64,000 bases of DNA from Myxococcales bacterium (lineage in GTDB: Bacteria; Myxococcota_A; UBA9160; UBA4427), in the NCBI GenBank assembly GCA_012960035.1, contig DUBZ01000037.1:52830-116829 (forward strand). Direction: 5' to 3'. Position numbers and translations under genes: made by a program. The notes beneath the pieces are model-generated. The model was not told the origin of the DNA, did not search any database, and saw only the letters and a list, made by a program, of their open reading frames with translations. Positions 52,229-60,951 of the stretch are shown here, piece after piece. Every line of letters starts with the position of its first letter. Positions within the stretch are counted from its first letter, which is position 1.

Positions 52229-52852
52229 ATGCGAGCCATGGGACGCCCCTCGACCCGGGACAAGCTACTCGACTGCGCGGAAGACCTTTTTGGCCGGCAT
52301 GGCCTGGAGGGCGTTTCCTTGCGCACGATCAACGCCGAAGCCGGCTTGTCGCCCGCCGCCCTCCATTACCACTTTGGCAGTAAGGAAATGCTCGTCGAAG
52401 CGTTGCTCGAGCGGCGTATGCCGGCATTGATGGAGCGTCGCGGCCGGCTGCTTGACGAACTGGCAGCGCGCGAACAAGGCCCCGCCACTCGAGATGTGCT
52501 GGCGACACTTGTCATTCCCCTGGTCGACCTCGTCGCCGAGGGGGGCGAAAACGGCCGGCGCTATTTGCGCTTGATTCACCGCCTGCAGGCGGACCGCAAT
52601 CTCGATCCGCAATTCGTGATTGATCGATGGCCCGGAGGCGTCGCGCAACTCGTCCCCTTGTTGAGGGCGGCCAATCCGTCACTGCCAAAAGCCATCGTTG
52701 AATTTCGCTTAAGCCTCGCCATCGAATTGATGTTGCAGAGCCTCGCCCATGGCGCACCGCCGGCGGGAGAAGACTTCGAATCCCACGTCGCTTCGCTTCT
52801 CGATTTCCTTACCGGCGGTTTTCTCGCCGCCGCCCCTGGAGAGACACCATGA
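52229..52852 (+). CDS. TetR-family transcriptional regulator
   Basis: A 207-residue TetR regulator. TRDKLLDCAEDLFGRHGLEGVSLRTI, AEAGLSPAALHYHFGSKEMLVEALL is the DNA-binding domain (residues 8-60), and a helical C-terminal domain binds an unknown ligand. The ATG at 52229 follows a perfect inverted repeat, and the ATGs at 52229 and 52238 both give normal N termini. The stop codon overlaps the start of the sulfatase gene (ATGA at 52849-52852). So the regulator is translationally coupled to the sulfatase pair, implying autoregulation and control of the operon in response to its substrate. Confidence 0.93.
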   Translation: MRAMGRPSTRDKLLDCAEDLFGRHGLEGVSLRTINAEAGLSPAALHYHFGSKEMLVEALLERRMPALMERRGRLLDELAAREQGPATRDVLATLVIPLVDLVAEGGENGRRYLRLIHRLQADRNLDPQFVIDRWPGGVAQLVPLLRAANPSLPKAIVEFRLSLAIELMLQSLAHGAPPAGEDFESHVASLLDFLTGGFLAAAPGETP

Positions 52853-54477
52853 TCCATTTCTCACGACACATTGGATGCTGTCTTTTCATTGCGGTGGCCA
52901 CGCTCATGGCGAACACGGGGGCTGCTGAAAACACGCGACCCAACGTTGTGATCTTTCTCGCCGACGACCTGGGCTGGGCCGACGTTGGCTATCACGGTGA
53001 AGAAGTCATCGAGACTCCATCTATCGACAGGCTTGCGGCCGAGGGAATTCAACTCGATCGCTTCTACTCAACGCCCATTTGCTCCCCGACGCGAGCGGCC
53101 CTGATGACGGGGCGCGACCCGATGCGTCTGGGTGTGGCGTACGGCGTCATTATGCCTTGGAGCACCGTTGGCATTCACCCGGACGAACTCTTTCTGCCCG
53201 AAGCATTTCGACGCGCGGGCTACCAGACCGCAATGGTTGGCAAATGGCACCTCGGTCACGCGCAGCAGACGTATCACCCCAATGAACGGGGTTTCGAGCA
53301 CTTTTACGGACACCTTCACACCGAAGTCGGCTACTTCCCGCCTTTCGCAAACCAAGGCGGAAAGGACTTTCAACGCAACGGGAAGACAATCGACGATCAA
53401 GACTATGAGACGTTTCTCCTCGCCGCAGAAGGTTCGCGCTGGATTCGAGAGCGCGACAAGGACAAACCCTTTCTTCTATATATGCCGTTTATCGCCCCCC
53501 ACACCCCGCTCGAAGCTCCGGACGATCTGCTCAAAAAATACCAGGACATGGACGACGACCGCAAAACCACGCGGAGTAAGCAAACAGACGATTCGCGTCG
53601 TATTGCGCGTTTGATCGGCCAGGAGAGCTCGCGCCCTATTTACGCCGCAGTCGTCGATGCGATGGACCAAGCCGTTGGCAACGTACTCAAGGCACTTGAT
53701 GACGAAGGCGTTGCCAACGACACCATCGTCCTCTTCTTCAGCGACAACGGGGGCGCAGCGTACGCGACCGGGGGCGCGGACAACGTGCCGTTGCGCGGGG
53801 GTAAGGGAGACACCTTCGAGGGTGGGATTCGCGTGGTGTCGGTCATGCGTTGGCCCGCGAAGCTCAAAGCCGGTGGTGTCAATACAAGCATCATGTCTGC
53901 GATGGATGTTTTGCCGACGCTGGCTGCTGCGGCCGATGTTCCGGTTGAATCCAAGTTTGACCTCAACGGTCGTAACCTGTGGCCCGCACTCGTCGAAGGC
54001 AAACGCGCGGCGCGGCGCGATTATCTTTTCTTTGCCTCCGAAACGCCGATCAAAGGACACTTCAACGTCACGGCGTTCAATGATGAGTGGAAGTTGGTTC
54101 AGGAGATCGACCAAGGTTGGCTCTCCGCCGAAGTGACCACGCACTTGTTCCGGATCGGCGACGACCCATACGAACGCAATAACCTCGCGGCGGAGTACCC
54201 CAAGATTGCCGCGGACATGTCCGACGCCATCCTCGAATGGCGGACCCTCTACCCGGTATCGGGCACGCGCCATACCCTAGTCCCGCCGCCGGGGTGGAGA
54301 GCCCCGAAGGATTGGAGCACTTATCCGATTCCTCTTAAAGACCTTCAGGATGACACCGCGCCTGGGATGGCTCCTGCGTTCGCCATTCCAGTGCTCGACT
54401 TCCAACACGGCGAAGCGGGCCGACTTATCTATGACTGCGAGCCCTACTCGATCTTGGGCGGCGGTCTCTGCAAGTAG
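52849..54477 (+). CDS. exported type I sulfatase (tandem copy 1)
   Basis: A 542-residue sulfatase with an N-terminal signal peptide ending around residue 26 (ANTGAAE). RPNVVIFLADDLGWADVG, formylglycine Cys78 in CSPTR, MVGKWHLGHAQQTYHP, YMPFIAPHTPLEAP and FFSDNGGAAYATGG complete the active site. The long stretch YHPNERGFEHFYGHLHTEVGY is nearly the same in the next gene. The C terminus ends in GRLIYDC and GGGLCK, two Cys that may form a disulfide. ATG overlaps the TetR stop. It would hydrolyse a sulfate ester in the periplasm or outside. Confidence 0.95.
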   Translation: MIHFSRHIGCCLFIAVATLMANTGAAENTRPNVVIFLADDLGWADVGYHGEEVIETPSIDRLAAEGIQLDRFYSTPICSPTRAALMTGRDPMRLGVAYGVIMPWSTVGIHPDELFLPEAFRRAGYQTAMVGKWHLGHAQQTYHPNERGFEHFYGHLHTEVGYFPPFANQGGKDFQRNGKTIDDQDYETFLLAAEGSRWIRERDKDKPFLLYMPFIAPHTPLEAPDDLLKKYQDMDDDRKTTRSKQTDDSRRIARLIGQESSRPIYAAVVDAMDQAVGNVLKALDDEGVANDTIVLFFSDNGGAAYATGGADNVPLRGGKGDTFEGGIRVVSVMRWPAKLKAGGVNTSIMSAMDVLPTLAAAADVPVESKFDLNGRNLWPALVEGKRAARRDYLFFASETPIKGHFNVTAFNDEWKLVQEIDQGWLSAEVTTHLFRIGDDPYERNNLAAEYPKIAADMSDAILEWRTLYPVSGTRHTLVPPPGWRAPKDWSTYPIPLKDLQDDTAPGMAPAFAIPVLDFQHGEAGRLIYDCEPYSILGGGLCK

Positions 54478-54514
54478 CCAGCATGCCTGCCCTGACTCAC
54501 GAAGGACAATCGAA

Positions 54515-56128
54515 ATGAGATTGAGTGTTTGCGCCATCCTGGTCGCCGGCCTCCTTGCGGCACTCGCTTCAACCGCGAATGCTGCGAAGCCCAATGTCGT
54601 GATCTTCGTCGCCGACGATTTGGGATGGTCGGACCCGGGCTTTCGCGGAAGTAAGATCGACACGCCATCTCTCGACTCACTCGCACGAGACGGGATGGTA
54701 TTCGATCGCTTCTACACCACGCCGATCTGCTCACCGACCCGCGCCGCCCTTCACACCGGCCGCGACCCCATGAGACTCGGCATCGCGTACAACACGATCA
54801 TGTCGTGGCACAACAACGGCGTGCATCCCGACGAACGCTTCATGCCCGAAGCGTTTCGCGACGCGGGCTACCAGACCGCGATGGTGGGCAAGTGGCATCT
54901 CGGCCATGCCCAGCAGACCTACCACCCCAACGCCCGGGGCTACGAACACTTTTACGGACACCTCCACACTGAGGTCGGTTACTTCCCACCCTTCGCAGTG
55001 CAGGGCGGCAGGGATTTCCAACGCAACGGCGAGCCACTTGAAGGCAAGGACTACGAGACCTTCATGCTCGCCGACGAAGCGAGCCGCTTCATTCGAGAGC
55101 GAGACGAGACGCGCCCGTTCTTTTTATATATCCCCTTCATTGCCCCGCATACGCCTCTCGAAGCACCGGATGATCTCAAGAACAAGTACAAAGACCTAGT
55201 AGACGACCGCCCTCCGGCCCGCAGCAAATTCACCGATGAATCGCGCCGAATGAGTCGCATGGCGAAGCGTCCAAGCGCGCGGCCGGTTTTCGCCGCGGTT
55301 GTGGATGCGATGGACCAAGGCATCGGTCGCGTCCTCAAGACGATCGATGACCAGGGCATTCGCGAGAATACGATCGTGTTGTTCCTCAGCGACAACGGAG
55401 GCGCGGCCTATGCGAGTGGCGGCGCCAACAACGCACCGCTTCGCGGTGGCAAAGGCGAGACGTTCGAAGGCGGGATCCGTGTCGTCGCCATGATGCGTTG
55501 GCCGGCCGAGATCAAAGCGGGGTCGACGGTTCCGGACATCGTGTCGGTGATGGACGTGTTTCCCACACTCGCAGGCGCCTCAAACGTGGAGACCGGCGAC
55601 ACATTCGCTTTGGACGGACGCAATCTTTGGCCGGCATTGTCGAACAGCCAACCCATCCCCCTCGATCGCAAGCTCTTCTTTGGCGCAGAAATGACGGTGC
55701 CCGGCACGATGATGACGACGGCGTTCGATCAAGAATGGAAACTCGTCCAACGGATCGTTCAGAAGCAGCTGACGACTGAAGTGACAAACCACCTGTTTCG
55801 CATTGCCGACGACCCGGAGGAAAGGAACAACCTTGCCGCCACACATCCCGGCATTGTCGCCAGCCTCTCCAACGACATCGTCCGCTGGCGGTCGCTCCAC
55901 CCTGTCGGCGGAACGCCTCGTGGGATCGTGCCGCCACCCGGATGGCGCGCACCCAAAGACTGGACGTCGTATCCGATCCCAATCCGTGACCTACTCGACG
56001 TCCCCGCTCCCGGGATGGCTCCCCCCGCCCTGAGACACATGCTCGACAAACAGCACGGCGAGCAAGGCCGCGTCATTTACAACTGCGCACCGGACGCCGT
56101 GCCGCCGCGCAGCGGTCCGTGCAAGTAG
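54515..56128 (+). CDS. exported type I sulfatase (tandem copy 2)
   Basis: A 537-residue paralogue of the gene 37 bp upstream, by tandem duplication. The signal peptide ends near ASTANA (residue 23), CSPTR gives Cys72 as formylglycine, and the WHLGHAQQTYHP, YEHFYGHLHTEVGYFPPFA, PHTPLEAPDD and FLSDNGGAAYASGGANN motifs are shared. It too ends in a Cys pair (GRVIYNC, GPCK). AAGGAC precedes the ATG at 54515. Divergence between the copies is mainly in the segment after DPMRLG (VAYGVIMPWSTVG against IAYNTIMSWHNNG), which may set substrate range. Confidence 0.95.
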   Translation: MRLSVCAILVAGLLAALASTANAAKPNVVIFVADDLGWSDPGFRGSKIDTPSLDSLARDGMVFDRFYTTPICSPTRAALHTGRDPMRLGIAYNTIMSWHNNGVHPDERFMPEAFRDAGYQTAMVGKWHLGHAQQTYHPNARGYEHFYGHLHTEVGYFPPFAVQGGRDFQRNGEPLEGKDYETFMLADEASRFIRERDETRPFFLYIPFIAPHTPLEAPDDLKNKYKDLVDDRPPARSKFTDESRRMSRMAKRPSARPVFAAVVDAMDQGIGRVLKTIDDQGIRENTIVLFLSDNGGAAYASGGANNAPLRGGKGETFEGGIRVVAMMRWPAEIKAGSTVPDIVSVMDVFPTLAGASNVETGDTFALDGRNLWPALSNSQPIPLDRKLFFGAEMTVPGTMMTTAFDQEWKLVQRIVQKQLTTEVTNHLFRIADDPEERNNLAATHPGIVASLSNDIVRWRSLHPVGGTPRGIVPPPGWRAPKDWTSYPIPIRDLLDVPAPGMAPPALRHMLDKQHGEQGRVIYNCAPDAVPPRSGPCK

Positions 56129-56231
56129 ACGACACGTCATTCATGCGACGACTGCGTCGGCAGAACGTCGCCATTGCAACGAAGCATTACGCCAACGGGC
56201 AATCGCCCAATTTTCTTTGAAGGAAAGTCAA

Positions 56232-57848
56232 ATGAAGTTCCACACCTCTGCTCGATTTCAAATCGTTGCGCTGGTCCTGTTCTCTGCGCTGCTCACTGCC
56301 ACGGCAGCAACCGCCGCCAACCTGCCTCCCAAGAACCCCTTCCTTGCGGATTCGGTCTATCCCCTCGGTCACGGCGACTCGGGGCAGCAAGATGCGCTTC
56401 CGGTCAAAGGCCCCGACGATCCGGGCCGAGCCCTAAACGCGAACGAGATTCAATACAACCACACGGGCCCCGCACAATTCGGCGCATACACGTCGGGCCC
56501 CTACGCCAACGGACGTCGGGTCATTTGGAGCAACGGGCTCGATCGCATCGTAAAGGTCGACTTCGACACCTTTGAAACACTCGCGACGCACTGGATTGAC
56601 GGCGCGCGCCGCTGGACCGAAGAAGATTCCGAACCCGCGATCGCGAGCTTCAACAAATCCAACAGCGGGTTATTCGCGATCTACGAGTCGTTTCAGCAAG
56701 CGTCGAAGCTACGCGACCTTTCTAGCGTCTACACCGTTCTTGACGTCGACAACACTTACTATGTCGCCGACAAGTCCGGGCTCATCACCGCCTACGGTGA
56801 TGCAGACCCGAACGACCCCGCCTCGGCGATTGTAAAGAAGGCGACGTTTCAGCTTCCCGTCGAAGCCACCGGCTTGACCGTGGGGATGAACATGACCTTC
56901 GATGGTTGGATCATCATCCCTACCGAGCACGGCTACATCGTGGCCGTCACCCGTGACTTCAAAAGTCATCACGTCGTCCGGCTACAACACAGCGAAGGCG
57001 CCGAAGAAAAGGCAACCCAGAAAACCGGTTATGGCTGGGTTCGCAACGGCATCGCGTTAGACGAAGCGGGCGGTATTTACGTCGCTTCCCAAGATCACAT
57101 GCACAAGGTGGTTTGGACCGGAAGTTCGCTTTCGGTTGATCCAAAAGACGGCGCATGGTCCTCCGTCTATCTCAACAGTTGGACTCATGGTTCCGGTGCG
57201 ACACCGAGTCTCATGGGCTTCGGCGACGAAGACCGGTTCGTCGTCATTACCGACGGCGAATATCTCATGAACGTCGTGTTGTTCTGGCGCGACGACATCC
57301 CCGCCGGTTGGACTGCACCGGAAGGTGCGCCGGACCCGCGAATTGCCGGGATGCTCCCAGCCAACATGGGGAACCCGGATCTCGAAGCGATACAGTCAGA
57401 ACAGTCGGTCGTGGTCGCGGGATACGGGGCACTCGTCGTGAACAACGTCCCGCGCAATGCGCCGTGGTACTTGCCCGAGCGTGCCCGCAGCCTGTTGATC
57501 AGCTTCCTTGGCAGCAACCCCAGCTACCAACCCTTCGGTGCCCAGAAGTTTGCCTGGGACCCCGAAAGCAAGAGCCTCCGCATGGCATGGGTGAACAACG
57601 AAGTGAGTTCACCGAGCTGCGTTCCCGTGGTGAGCTATCCGAGTGACCGTGTCTATTTGATCGGTGCTCGCAACAACAAGTGGACCCTTGAAGCCATCGA
57701 GTGGGGCGATGGTTCGAACGCTTACCACAGCGTGATCGGCGGCCAGCGTTACAACCCGCTGTTTTCTGGAACCGAAATCGATGACGCCGGCAACGTCCAC
57801 TACGGAACGCCGTGGGGTCGGGTTCGCTTGGTCATCGACGCTCCGTAA
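56232..57848 (+). CDS. secreted hypothetical protein, possibly beta-propeller
   Basis: A 538-residue protein with a signal peptide (residues 1-28, ending ATAATAA). I do not recognise a family. Repeated strand-rich blocks (VIWSNGLDRIVKVDFDTFETLATHW, YYVADKSGLITAYGD, WIIIPTEHGYIVAVTRDFKSH, GIALDEAGGIYVASQDHMHKVVW, VYLIGARNNKWTLEAIEWGDG) resemble blades of a beta-propeller of the quinoprotein or SMP-30-like sort. It could bind or process a ligand in the periplasm. AAGGA precedes the ATG at 56232. It follows the sulfatase pair after 103 bp and probably belongs to that operon. Confidence 0.75.
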   Translation: MKFHTSARFQIVALVLFSALLTATAATAANLPPKNPFLADSVYPLGHGDSGQQDALPVKGPDDPGRALNANEIQYNHTGPAQFGAYTSGPYANGRRVIWSNGLDRIVKVDFDTFETLATHWIDGARRWTEEDSEPAIASFNKSNSGLFAIYESFQQASKLRDLSSVYTVLDVDNTYYVADKSGLITAYGDADPNDPASAIVKKATFQLPVEATGLTVGMNMTFDGWIIIPTEHGYIVAVTRDFKSHHVVRLQHSEGAEEKATQKTGYGWVRNGIALDEAGGIYVASQDHMHKVVWTGSSLSVDPKDGAWSSVYLNSWTHGSGATPSLMGFGDEDRFVVITDGEYLMNVVLFWRDDIPAGWTAPEGAPDPRIAGMLPANMGNPDLEAIQSEQSVVVAGYGALVVNNVPRNAPWYLPERARSLLISFLGSNPSYQPFGAQKFAWDPESKSLRMAWVNNEVSSPSCVPVVSYPSDRVYLIGARNNKWTLEAIEWGDGSNAYHSVIGGQRYNPLFSGTEIDDAGNVHYGTPWGRVRLVIDAP

Positions 57849-57912
57849 TTCAGACGCTCTTATTGTTACCCCGGGCCGGGTTCCCCATGGGCTCCCGAAC
57901 TCCGGCGCGGCG

Positions 57913-58260
57913 GTGCTCGCGCTGGCCATCGTCGGTGCAAAGATGGGAAGTTGGCGTCCGGCATCGATCCTCGCGATCACTGTGCTGCTCGTGGGTTGGG
58001 CATCCTATTCCTTTCACTTTCAGCAGATCTTTGTGAAACGCTGGGGCGGCGTGATGACCATCTCCGTTCCGAATGGGCATGTGCATCTCGCGGCAACGTG
58101 GAAGGACGACAACCTTTGGGTCGAAAATGACGACCCCGCGACGAACACGTGCCACTTCAACGAATATTCAAAGGGGAACTTGTTGCAGGGCAAGGTCACG
58201 ATCAAGAACTGCAGCCCGATGCTTCGTGGAGCTGGGAACGAACAGGTTCGTATTCCTTGA
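57913..58260 (+). CDS. small membrane protein, hypothetical
   Basis: About 115 residues. The first 35 (VLALAIVGAKM, ILAITVLLVGWASYSF) form one or two membrane helices, followed by a soluble tail (FVKRWGGVMTISVPNGHVHLAATWKDDNLWVEND, TNTCHFNEYSKGNLLQGKVTIKNC). The tail has two Cys and looks like a real, conserved sheet-rich segment. The start is unsure: GTG at 57913 is the most plausible, though the frame is open back into the preceding gene. I do not know a family. Position in the operon suggests a role at the membrane with the sulfatase system. Confidence 0.5.
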   Translation: MLALAIVGAKMGSWRPASILAITVLLVGWASYSFHFQQIFVKRWGGVMTISVPNGHVHLAATWKDDNLWVENDDPATNTCHFNEYSKGNLLQGKVTIKNCSPMLRGAGNEQVRIP

Positions 58261-58379
58261 TGTTGCCGAGCAAAGGGCCCTTCACGAGCGAACATCGGAA
58301 TGCGAGCTTCGTCGTCTCGACCGGGCCCATATAGTGCACCAGAGACTCAACTCACTTCACACCATCTCGGAGCCCCACG

Positions 58380-59417
58380 ATGACTGCGAATCTCCAGGAC
58401 GACCCCCGCATTGACCCTCGAATCAAATCAACCCTCGGCTTGATACCGGCCGAAAGCTCCCAAGATGTTGCGAACCGCGAAGAACTTCTCGCGCGCGCGA
58501 ACAGCGAGCAAGGACGCGCAGGTTTGGAGGCCATGAAGGGGTTCATGGACATGTGCGACAACGAAGACATCGCACCCTCTGCGGGCTTGACGATCGAAAC
58601 CCACACGTTCACTTCCCAACCCGATGGCAACACGATCAAAGTCCAGTTCATACGACCTGAATCAGACGAGCCGCTCCCGTGCGTCTACTACATCCACGGT
58701 GGAGGCATGCAAGTCCTCTCCTGTTTTGATGGGATGTATCGCTCGTGGGGTCGCATCATCGCGAACCAAGGCGTCGCGGTCGCGATGGTCGACTTCCGAA
58801 ACTGTCTGACGGCTTCGTCGGCACCCGAAGTCGCTCCCTTTCCCGCAGGACTCAACGACTGCGTTTCAGGCATCGACTGGTTGCGCGAGAACGCCGCGCG
58901 GCTTGGTGTGGATGCCAATAAAATCATCGTGGCGGGCGAAAGTGGCGGTGGCAACCTCACTCTCGCAACGGGCCTGAAACTCAAGCAAGACGGCAAGCTC
59001 GACAGCATTCGCGGACTGTTCGCAATGTGTCCCTACATCGCCGGCGCGTGGCCCCAGGAACGGTTCCCGTCGTCGACGGAAAACAACGGCTACCTGCTCG
59101 ACCTGCACAACAACAACGGCGCGATAGGGTACGGGATCGAACAACTCGAAAAGCAAAACCCGCTCGCATGGCCGAGCTTTGCGACCGAAGACGATGTCCA
59201 AGGGTTTCCGCCCACAATCATCAGCGTGAACGAATGCGATCCGCTTCGAGACGAAGGCATCGAGTTCTATCGCATGCTGCTCCGCGCCGGAGTTCCGGCT
59301 CGTTGTCGGCAAGTCATGGGGACGATCCACGGCACCGAGATCTTCGCGGTGACTTGCCCCGAGATCAGTCGAGACACCGCGTCCGCGATTGCGGACTTTT
59401 GCGAAAGTTTCAGCTGA
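58380..59417 (+). CDS. HSL-type alpha/beta hydrolase (esterase)
   Basis: A 345-residue alpha/beta hydrolase of the hormone-sensitive-lipase type. YYIHGGGMQV is the oxyanion-hole H-G-G-G, VAGESGGGNL holds the nucleophile Ser188, NECDPLRDEG the catalytic Asp and TIHGTE the His. Such enzymes split acyl esters or lactones. There is no signal peptide, so it acts in the cytosol. In this order, after exported sulfatases, it may de-esterify the imported product. The ATG at 58380 gives the family's usual cap-helix start. Confidence 0.9.
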   Translation: MTANLQDDPRIDPRIKSTLGLIPAESSQDVANREELLARANSEQGRAGLEAMKGFMDMCDNEDIAPSAGLTIETHTFTSQPDGNTIKVQFIRPESDEPLPCVYYIHGGGMQVLSCFDGMYRSWGRIIANQGVAVAMVDFRNCLTASSAPEVAPFPAGLNDCVSGIDWLRENAARLGVDANKIIVAGESGGGNLTLATGLKLKQDGKLDSIRGLFAMCPYIAGAWPQERFPSSTENNGYLLDLHNNNGAIGYGIEQLEKQNPLAWPSFATEDDVQGFPPTIISVNECDPLRDEGIEFYRMLLRAGVPARCRQVMGTIHGTEIFAVTCPEISRDTASAIADFCESFS

Positions 59418-59574
59418 ACCCACAATAATCGCCTGAACCGAAGCAAAGCTGCGACCCCATCGACGCCACCGGCTTGCTCCCAGCATGCCGGTTCGCGACC
59501 ATCCCGGCGCGAAGTCAGCACCACGACGTCGCAAAGCTCACGCGTGTTGTACTCGAATGTCAGGAGAAATTCAG

Positions 59575-60702
59575 TTGAGCCGGACAGTGATCACAGGGAC
59601 AGGGTTATTTACCCCGCGCGATTCCGTCACGAACGAAGAACTCGTCGCGTCACTCACAAAGGCGAACGAACGCTGGAACGCAGAGAACCACGACGCGATC
59701 GAGCGTGGCGATGTGCTTGAGCGTGACATGCCCTCGGAGCGCTTTATCGAAAAGGCTTCCGGGGTGGGACACCGCTACGTGATGGACAAGACCGGCGTCC
59801 TCGACCCAGACCGACTGCATCCGCGCCTACCGGTTCGCAGCGAAGACGAACTCTCGATCCAGGCAGAAATTTGCGTGGCAGCCGCCCAAGAGGCGCTAGC
59901 CCAGGCGGGCAGAACCGGAGCGGATGTCGACGCCATCATTGTCGGCTGCTCGAACATTCAACGCGCCTACCCCGCGATCGCCATTGAAGTTCAAAATGCA
60001 CTCGGTGCCGGAGGTTACGCGTACGACATGAACGTGGCTTGTTCGACGGCCACCTTCGCAATGCAGAACGCGGTCGATGCGATTCGCTCGGGCAGCGCAA
60101 AATGCGTGCTCGTGATCAACCCCGAGATCACTTCCGGCCACAACAACTTCGAATTGCGCGAGTATCACTTTATCTTCGGCGACGCGTGCACCGCGACGGT
60201 GCTTGAAGCGGAAGACAACGCGACCGGCAGTGATACATGGGAAGTCCTTGGGACGCGCTTGGTCACCAAGTTCTCCAACAACATTCGCAACGACGCAGGC
60301 TTTCTCAACCGCAGCGAAGACGGCGAACGAGACCCGCACGAACTTGTGTTCCGACAAAACGGGCGTCGTGTCTTCAAAGAAGTCTGCCCCATGGTTGCCG
60401 AGCACATTCGCAATCACTTGGCTGAGCTCGACATCCCAATCGAAAGTGTGAAGCGGATGTGGCTCCACCAGGCGAACCTCGGCATGAACAAGTTGATCGC
60501 GAAGACACTCCTTGGACGCGAAGTTCAGCCCGAGGAGGCTCCAGTGATCCTCGACGAATACGCCAACACGAGTTCGGCGGGGTCGGTCATCGCATTTCAC
60601 AAACATCGCGACGGCCTCGGCGTCGGCGACCACGCGGTTCTCTGCTCGTTCGGGGCGGGATATTCGATCGGCAGTTTGATCTTGCGTAAGAAGAGCGCCT
60701 AA
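59575..60702 (+). CDS. FabH-like 3-oxoacyl-ACP synthase III (PA3286-type)
   Basis: A 375-residue thiolase-fold condensing enzyme. The catalytic triad is Cys156 (VACSTATF), His298 (LHQANLGMN) and Asn331 (YANTSSAG). The start TVITGTGLFTPRDSVTNEEL and the long FNAEN-like helix (RWNAENHDAI) match a FabH branch that includes the Pseudomonas PA3286 enzyme, which primes fatty-acid synthesis from octanoyl-CoA shunted from beta-oxidation. A TTG start at 59575 is chosen because AGGAGA lies 7 nt before it; ATG at 59557 is the alternative. It ends the operon-like run before a hairpin. Confidence 0.88.
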   Translation: MSRTVITGTGLFTPRDSVTNEELVASLTKANERWNAENHDAIERGDVLERDMPSERFIEKASGVGHRYVMDKTGVLDPDRLHPRLPVRSEDELSIQAEICVAAAQEALAQAGRTGADVDAIIVGCSNIQRAYPAIAIEVQNALGAGGYAYDMNVACSTATFAMQNAVDAIRSGSAKCVLVINPEITSGHNNFELREYHFIFGDACTATVLEAEDNATGSDTWEVLGTRLVTKFSNNIRNDAGFLNRSEDGERDPHELVFRQNGRRVFKEVCPMVAEHIRNHLAELDIPIESVKRMWLHQANLGMNKLIAKTLLGREVQPEEAPVILDEYANTSSAGSVIAFHKHRDGLGVGDHAVLCSFGAGYSIGSLILRKKSA

Positions 60703-60710
60703 AGACCTAG

Positions 60711-60757
60711 CTTCGGGTCCGACGATTTTGCATGCACATGTGCATACGACCCGGAAG
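60711..60757. other. nested inverted repeat downstream of the FabH-like gene
   Basis: CTTCGGGTC (60711-60719) pairs with GACCCGGAAG (60748-60757, one bulge), and the loop contains a perfect 14-bp palindrome ATGCACATGTGCAT (60732-60745). It may act as a cruciform or a terminator in RNA. The telomere-like hexamer array begins 33 bp later. Confidence 0.5.
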
Positions 60758-60790
60758 AGCGGGCCCAATATCGATGCGGTGAGATGGGCA

Positions 60791-60844
60791 AGGGATAGGG
60801 ATAGGGATAGGGATAGGGATAGGGATAGGGATAGGGATAGGGAT
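60791..60844. repeat. (AGGGAT)9 tandem hexamer array
   Basis: Nine perfect copies of AGGGAT cover 54 bp between the convergent FabH-like and ASCH genes. The plus strand therefore carries nine GGG runs separated by ATA, which can fold as a G-quadruplex like the telomere-type GGGTTA. On the minus strand it reads as an open frame for a proline-isoleucine repeat, but that frame is not a gene. Confidence 0.97.
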
Positions 60845-60951
60845 TTTAACGGGGCTTTTCAGTTCCGCCGGTAAGTAGCCGAATGACAAATCGCTCGGAA
60901 TCACGGGCGAAGGGTCCAAAACGCGAGCGCTTGCGCCGGGTTCTGCAGACC

